From: Bacteroidota bacterium
GTDB taxonomy: Bacteria > Bacteroidota > Bacteroidia > Palsa-965
Assembly: GCA_006218065.1 (NCBI GenBank)
Contig: VBWE01000015.1
Location: 1 to 64,000, forward strand
Reading direction: 5' to 3'
DNA length: 64,000 nucleotides
The notes under the pieces were generated by a model. It made no database searches, had not been told where the DNA came from, and was given only the letters and a program-made list of their open reading frames with translations. The position numbers and the translations under genes were made by a program. Shown piece after piece: positions 61,055 through 64,000 of this stretch (within the stretch, counting starts at the first letter, position 1; every line of letters begins with the position of its first letter).

Positions 61055-62083
61055 ATGTTAGTTTACGGCTGGTACAGCTTCAAGGTCAAAACGATCAATC
61101 AATACGATGTTCATCTCGATATCGCCTGGAACGGCGGATGTATCGAAGTGCGCCAGAAAGTTTTTCACCTCTTCTGGATCCCGTTTTTCCCGATCGGGAA
61201 AAAATGGACGTTTAAAGGACCGGCCGGTGAACACTATCTCCACGATTCCATCGCGCAGCAGGTTAAACAGCAGGGCGTAAAAATCAGGACGCCTTTTTAC
61301 AGTTTTTCGCTGCTGCTGCTCGCCGGGCTGATCGGTATTGTGGCCATCGCCGGCAATGCCTGGTCCGGTCACCAGTATAAGCAGCGAAGAGACGCCCGCT
61401 TTGCAAAAGAAACGAAAGAAATGACCGCTTCCATCGGGGCGATCGCTCCCGGTAACGTGCTTCATTTTTCCGGCGATTATTCCGGCGAAGGTTACGATTA
61501 CCGGTACTGCAAAGTGCTTGCGGTAAATGCAAAAAGTATCCAGGTACTCACGCATGCCATGCCGAATAGTGATGATAAAGATGAAATCAACGAGATCGTC
61601 GATTTTCTCTCCGACACGCTGAACGACCTGGACACGGTGTGGATCGATAAGCAAAAACTGATCGCTTCGCTGCCGGCAAATGTGGATGAGGAATACCAAT
61701 ACAAACTGGAGTCGCCGTTCCCGAATTCAACGAAGCATTACAAGCTTGCCGATATTTATGCGGCAAAAGGCGTGGAGCTTTCCATGGAAAGCAGCTATTG
61801 CTCCTCCCAGGACAAGGAAATCACGCTGTACTTTAACAACAGGGGTTTTCCCGGCCGCGTGAAAGCGATCCGCAACAACAAAGGCGATATAGCGTGGACG
61901 TATAATGACGACAAGTACTACACGATCCCGGCCAAATCAGGATTCCGGCTTTCCGGAACTTCTTCGAACCCGATCGTGGAGTATGAATTTACCATTCATA
62001 CCGAAGACGACTACGGAAATAAAACCGCGTTCCTCATCAAAGGAAACTGCGAAGATTTTACCGTTACGAAAGTCACGAAGTAG
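61055..62083 (+). CDS. Membrane protein of unknown function, one helix
   Basis: 342 residues. The N-terminal 90 residues are soluble (MLVYGWYSFKVKTINQYDVH, WIPFFPIGKKWTFKG). One membrane helix (about 91-110, LLLLAGLIGIVAIAGNAW) follows, then a larger domain of beta strands (VLHFSGDYSGEGYDYRYCKV, ITLYFNNRGFPGRVKAI). The N-terminal part resembles zinc-ribbon or bPH-type membrane-adjacent domains only loosely. It starts 158 nt after the lysozyme-like gene and its 3' end overlaps the convergent VanW-like gene by 11 bp. A protective partner for the lysozyme-like protein is conceivable but unproven. Confidence 0.65.
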   Translation: MLVYGWYSFKVKTINQYDVHLDIAWNGGCIEVRQKVFHLFWIPFFPIGKKWTFKGPAGEHYLHDSIAQQVKQQGVKIRTPFYSFSLLLLAGLIGIVAIAGNAWSGHQYKQRRDARFAKETKEMTASIGAIAPGNVLHFSGDYSGEGYDYRYCKVLAVNAKSIQVLTHAMPNSDDKDEINEIVDFLSDTLNDLDTVWIDKQKLIASLPANVDEEYQYKLESPFPNSTKHYKLADIYAAKGVELSMESSYCSSQDKEITLYFNNRGFPGRVKAIRNNKGDIAWTYNDDKYYTIPAKSGFRLSGTSSNPIVEYEFTIHTEDDYGNKTAFLIKGNCEDFTVTKVTK

Positions 62084-62939
62084 CCGGCCCGGTTTGATAA
62101 TCCTGTTGCGCTTCCGCCGTACTGCTTAACGTTACAAACGATTGCGGAACGTATTTCATGCGCGCAAAGTTTTTCGTAACCAGTTCCGTTTCCAGCACAG
62201 CCCCGCTTTGAAACTTGGCGATTTTCTTCCGCCATATTTCATTCTGCCGGAAGTATTCGCTGCCGATCTGCACAAAGCGATGCTTCATTTCAAAAACATG
62301 GTAACTGAAATGCAGTTCCACATTCACACGCAGTTCACCTTCCAGGCATTTGTCGCTGAGCCATAAGCGGAGCTGGAAAGTCCACGGCGTATTGTTCGTG
62401 AACTGGTAATCGAGGTAATTGTAAAAAACGGCGGCCCCGCTTCCGAAAGGCAGTATCCGCCCTTCGTCCGGGAAAACATCGTAGCTGTGATGATGGCGTT
62501 CGGTTACCGTAAGCGGGCTGTGGATCACGAGCCAGTGCACGAGGTTTGCAATTTGGCATATTCCCCCGCCCGTGCCCGCGCGCGCTTCGCCGAACGAGAT
62601 TTCCATGCCCGGCAGGTAGCCTTTCCGCTTTGTCGGTCGCCCGACGAGTTTGCAGAACGAAAATTTTTCCCCGGGCCTGATCAGTATGCCGTCGATCTTC
62701 GCGATAGCGAGTGCCAGGTTTTTTACTTTGTTCCGCTGCCATTCCATTTCAACGCCCTGCAGTTTGCGCAGCAGCACGGAACTGTGTTTCTTCACACGGT
62801 ACGGCAGTTTTTCGGCGGAGCGTTCGCGGACGAATGATTTCCGGTGAACCTGCCAGCCGATCCAGCGCCGGAATTGTTTTTCGCTTACGGAAAGTGCGTA
62901 GAGCAGGGGATGGTGCTGGCTTAAAAGCGTGCGCGGCAT
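62073..62939 (-). CDS. VanW-family protein
   Basis: 288 residues. VanW-type proteins were first seen in vancomycin-resistance clusters but most are of unknown role in the cell envelope. The family blocks are clear: GILIRPGEKFSFCKLVGRPTK, RKGYLPGMEISFGEARAGTG, GGICQIANLVHWLVIHSPL, ERHHHSYDVFPDEGRILPFG and FNYLDYQFTNNTPW-like (here YNYLDYQF). No signal peptide is visible, so location is open. No other van gene is nearby, so resistance is not suggested. Confidence 0.9.
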   Translation of the reverse strand: MPRTLLSQHHPLLYALSVSEKQFRRWIGWQVHRKSFVRERSAEKLPYRVKKHSSVLLRKLQGVEMEWQRNKVKNLALAIAKIDGILIRPGEKFSFCKLVGRPTKRKGYLPGMEISFGEARAGTGGGICQIANLVHWLVIHSPLTVTERHHHSYDVFPDEGRILPFGSGAAVFYNYLDYQFTNNTPWTFQLRLWLSDKCLEGELRVNVELHFSYHVFEMKHRFVQIGSEYFRQNEIWRKKIAKFQSGAVLETELVTKNFARMKYVPQSFVTLSSTAEAQQDYQTGPATS

Positions 62940-63057
62940 TTTATGTTAATAGATAGAGGCAAAAGAAAACTACTGCAATCAAACAAATGATGTTATTCGG
63001 ATAGCTGTTGGCTTTTTTTGAGCAAAAGTTTCTATTGGCTGGCTTATAATGCCGTAA

Positions 63058-63101
63058 GACCCGGACAGCCACCGTTCCTAAAAACGATGCCTGCCCGGGT
63101 C
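63058..63101. repeat. Hairpin beside the tRNA gene
   Basis: GACCCGG (63058-63064) pairs with CCGGGTC (63095-63101), with CGTT/AACG inside. It lies 8 nt past the 3' end of the tRNA. No T-run is present in the tRNA direction, so terminator function is doubtful. Confidence 0.5.
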
Positions 63102-63108
63102 AAACGAG

Positions 63109-63195
63109 CGGCGGCGAAGGGATTCGAACCCCTGATACCCTTTCGAGTATGCCTGATCTTCAGTCAGGTGCTTTCAGCCACTCAGCCACACCCGA
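63109..63195 (-). tRNA. Class II tRNA-like gene, anticodon GAA
   Basis: An 87-nt cloverleaf on the minus strand. D-arm GCT/AGC, anticodon stem CCTGA/TCAGG with the 7-nt loop CTGAAGA (anticodon GAA), a long variable arm ATACTC-GAAA-GGGTAT, T-arm AGGGG-TTCGAAT-CCCTT and discriminator G. The long arm and G73 are serine-type features, yet GAA reads Phe codons. The acceptor ends TCGGGTG and CGCCGCC pair at positions 4-7 only; positions 1-3 are T/C, C/C and G/G. No CCA is encoded. It may be a tRNA pseudogene, or an unusual tRNA. I see no second tRNA nearby. Confidence 0.7.
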
Positions 63196-63289
63196 CTTGA
63201 GTTATGAATTCAACTCGGTCGTGGTTCTGTATGCATTGTACGAATAAATATTAAAAAAGTTTTAAAAAGCATTTGAGCGGATGTATGCC

Positions 63290-64000
63290 TCACTTGCCTT
63301 TCTTCTCCGTCATATCCATACCGCAGATCCTGCATTTGCCCGGCGCGCTGCTTGCCCCGCCTTCACAATCCATCGGGCAAGCGTAAACTGTCGCCTCTCC
63401 TGTTTTCGGAACAATGCTTTTGGAAGTGAAAAAACGATATGATATTCCGAAGGTGAGGCGGTGCTGGGAAGCTACCTGCGTTCCGTAAACGTATTCGTAC
63501 AAAGGCAGTTCGTAGAGGGCAAATACGGCAAATGATTTATGGCTGAAACTGATCTGCGGAGCGAGCGAAATTTTCCTGCTTCCCGTGGATGCCGTGTCTA
63601 CATTATAGAATGCGAGAAGATCCACATTTTCCGCAGCTTTCATTTTGCCTATATGTTCTCCTTTTACCTGCAAAGTCAGCCCGAGTTTTTCGAAAAGCGT
63701 TGTTCCTGCAAATAAACCCACGCTGGCATAGTCGCCGAATTTTTCTCCCAGCGAGTTCCAGCCTTTCCGTATGTAAAGCGAGTTTGCAAACAACCTGAAG
63801 TTACGTTTCGGAAATCCCCGGTAAAGGAAGGCGTAAAAAATCATATCGTGCGAACCGGTTGTAGGCTGAACCAATGGCGGTGACGTGGTGAAAAACTGTT
63901 GTCCCGCAGGGTTGGTATAAACAAGCGTGGAGTCGTTGTGTTTGCCCAGCGGGATTTTATATCCTAATCCGAGCGTAAGTTCCAGCCGTTTCGTTTCAGA
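63290..64000 (-). CDS. Outer-membrane barrel with metal-binding tail, 5' end missing
   Basis: The frame is open to base 64000, so the start and signal peptide are outside the window; 236 residues are seen. Residues up to about 195 are barrel strands (FRLFANSLYIRKGWNSLGEK, YASVGLFAGTTLFEKLGLT, HRLTFGISYRFF). The last 35 residues hold YACPMDCEGG, then PGKCRICGMDM, the CPMxC...GxCxxCGM pattern of a heavy-metal-binding domain normally found on CopA-type ATPases and CusB-type efflux proteins. A barrel with this domain at its C-terminus suggests metal sensing or efflux, by inference. The end KKGK follows it. Confidence 0.8.
   Translation of the reverse strand, partial: SETKRLELTLGLGYKIPLGKHNDSTLVYTNPAGQQFFTTSPPLVQPTTGSHDMIFYAFLYRGFPKRNFRLFANSLYIRKGWNSLGEKFGDYASVGLFAGTTLFEKLGLTLQVKGEHIGKMKAAENVDLLAFYNVDTASTGSRKISLAPQISFSHKSFAVFALYELPLYEYVYGTQVASQHRLTFGISYRFFTSKSIVPKTGEATVYACPMDCEGGASSAPGKCRICGMDMTEKKGK

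Noticed and set aside
62073-62939. Vancomycin resistance locus
   Set aside because: VanW-type proteins are widespread without resistance, and no vanA/H/X/R/S homologue is nearby.
63109-63195. Selenocysteine or suppressor tRNA
   Set aside because: The anticodon loop reads CTGAAGA (GAA), not TCA, CTA or TTA, and the acceptor is not the extended type of tRNA-Sec.

Overview
The window looks like a chromosomal stretch of a Bacteroidota bacterium of roughly even GC content. The evidence is direct. Three proteins end in type IX secretion (T9SS) sorting domains of type A or B. Many genes have the Bacteroidota -7 promoter box TAnnTTTG and no Shine-Dalgarno sequence. The families present are typical of the phylum: S46 dipeptidyl-peptidase, BshC, a membrane-bound LytTR regulator, a DUF6089-like barrel and TPR-SpoIIE phosphatases. 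I cannot name a genus.

Layout. 1-7133: the tail of one and three complete TPR/SpoIIE-type PP2C phosphatase genes, with one inverted outer-membrane gene. 7251-12893: rimO, an Asp/Glu-type S46 peptidase, a LytTR regulator and a membrane protein. 12897-14975: two tandem paralogues of a secreted protein of unknown function. 15113-21962: a TPR protein, a Nudix-GNAT pair, bshC, a T9SS protein and rplS-trmD. 22174-28383: a 44-residue membrane protein divergent from a biotin cluster (bioB, an outer-membrane barrel, bioF, bioD, bioA), then a queuosine-precursor transporter. 29218-35427: a helical-repeat protein, NDH-2, a DUF6089-like barrel, a class III CoA transferase and a SUI1 factor. 35516-40200: a T9SS glycoside hydrolase family 16 enzyme, a tail-fibre-like surface protein, a lipoprotein and two tiny Ala/Lys/Asp/Ser-rich lipoproteins. 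40540-51874: a fused 2-oxoacid dehydrogenase E1, a GT-39-type glycosyltransferase, a T9SS type B protein, a zinc-ribbon protein, a RAYT transposase and dnaE. 52254-64000: secreted proteins, a broken aminotransferase, two micro-protein genes, a VWA protein, a lysozyme-like protein, VanW, an odd class II tRNA gene and a barrel with a metal-binding tail.

The most unusual signal lies between the genes. Nearly every longer intergenic gap holds an imperfect palindrome, and many are nested, with one palindrome sitting in the loop of another of unrelated sequence. One 29-bp perfect palindrome occurs identically at three places. One copy lies 21 bp after the stop codon of a REP-associated tyrosine transposase gene (47514-48071) and is followed by about 4.7 tandem 29-bp units. 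Two divergent relatives lie at 55.4 kb and 59.7 kb. I read this as a Bacteroidota REP/RAYT system whose elements may prefer the tips of existing hairpins. The second notable item is a serine-type class II tRNA gene with a GAA (Phe) anticodon and a mispaired acceptor end.

All family names come from reading translated sequence without database searches. Repeat counts are from reading by eye and may be incomplete.
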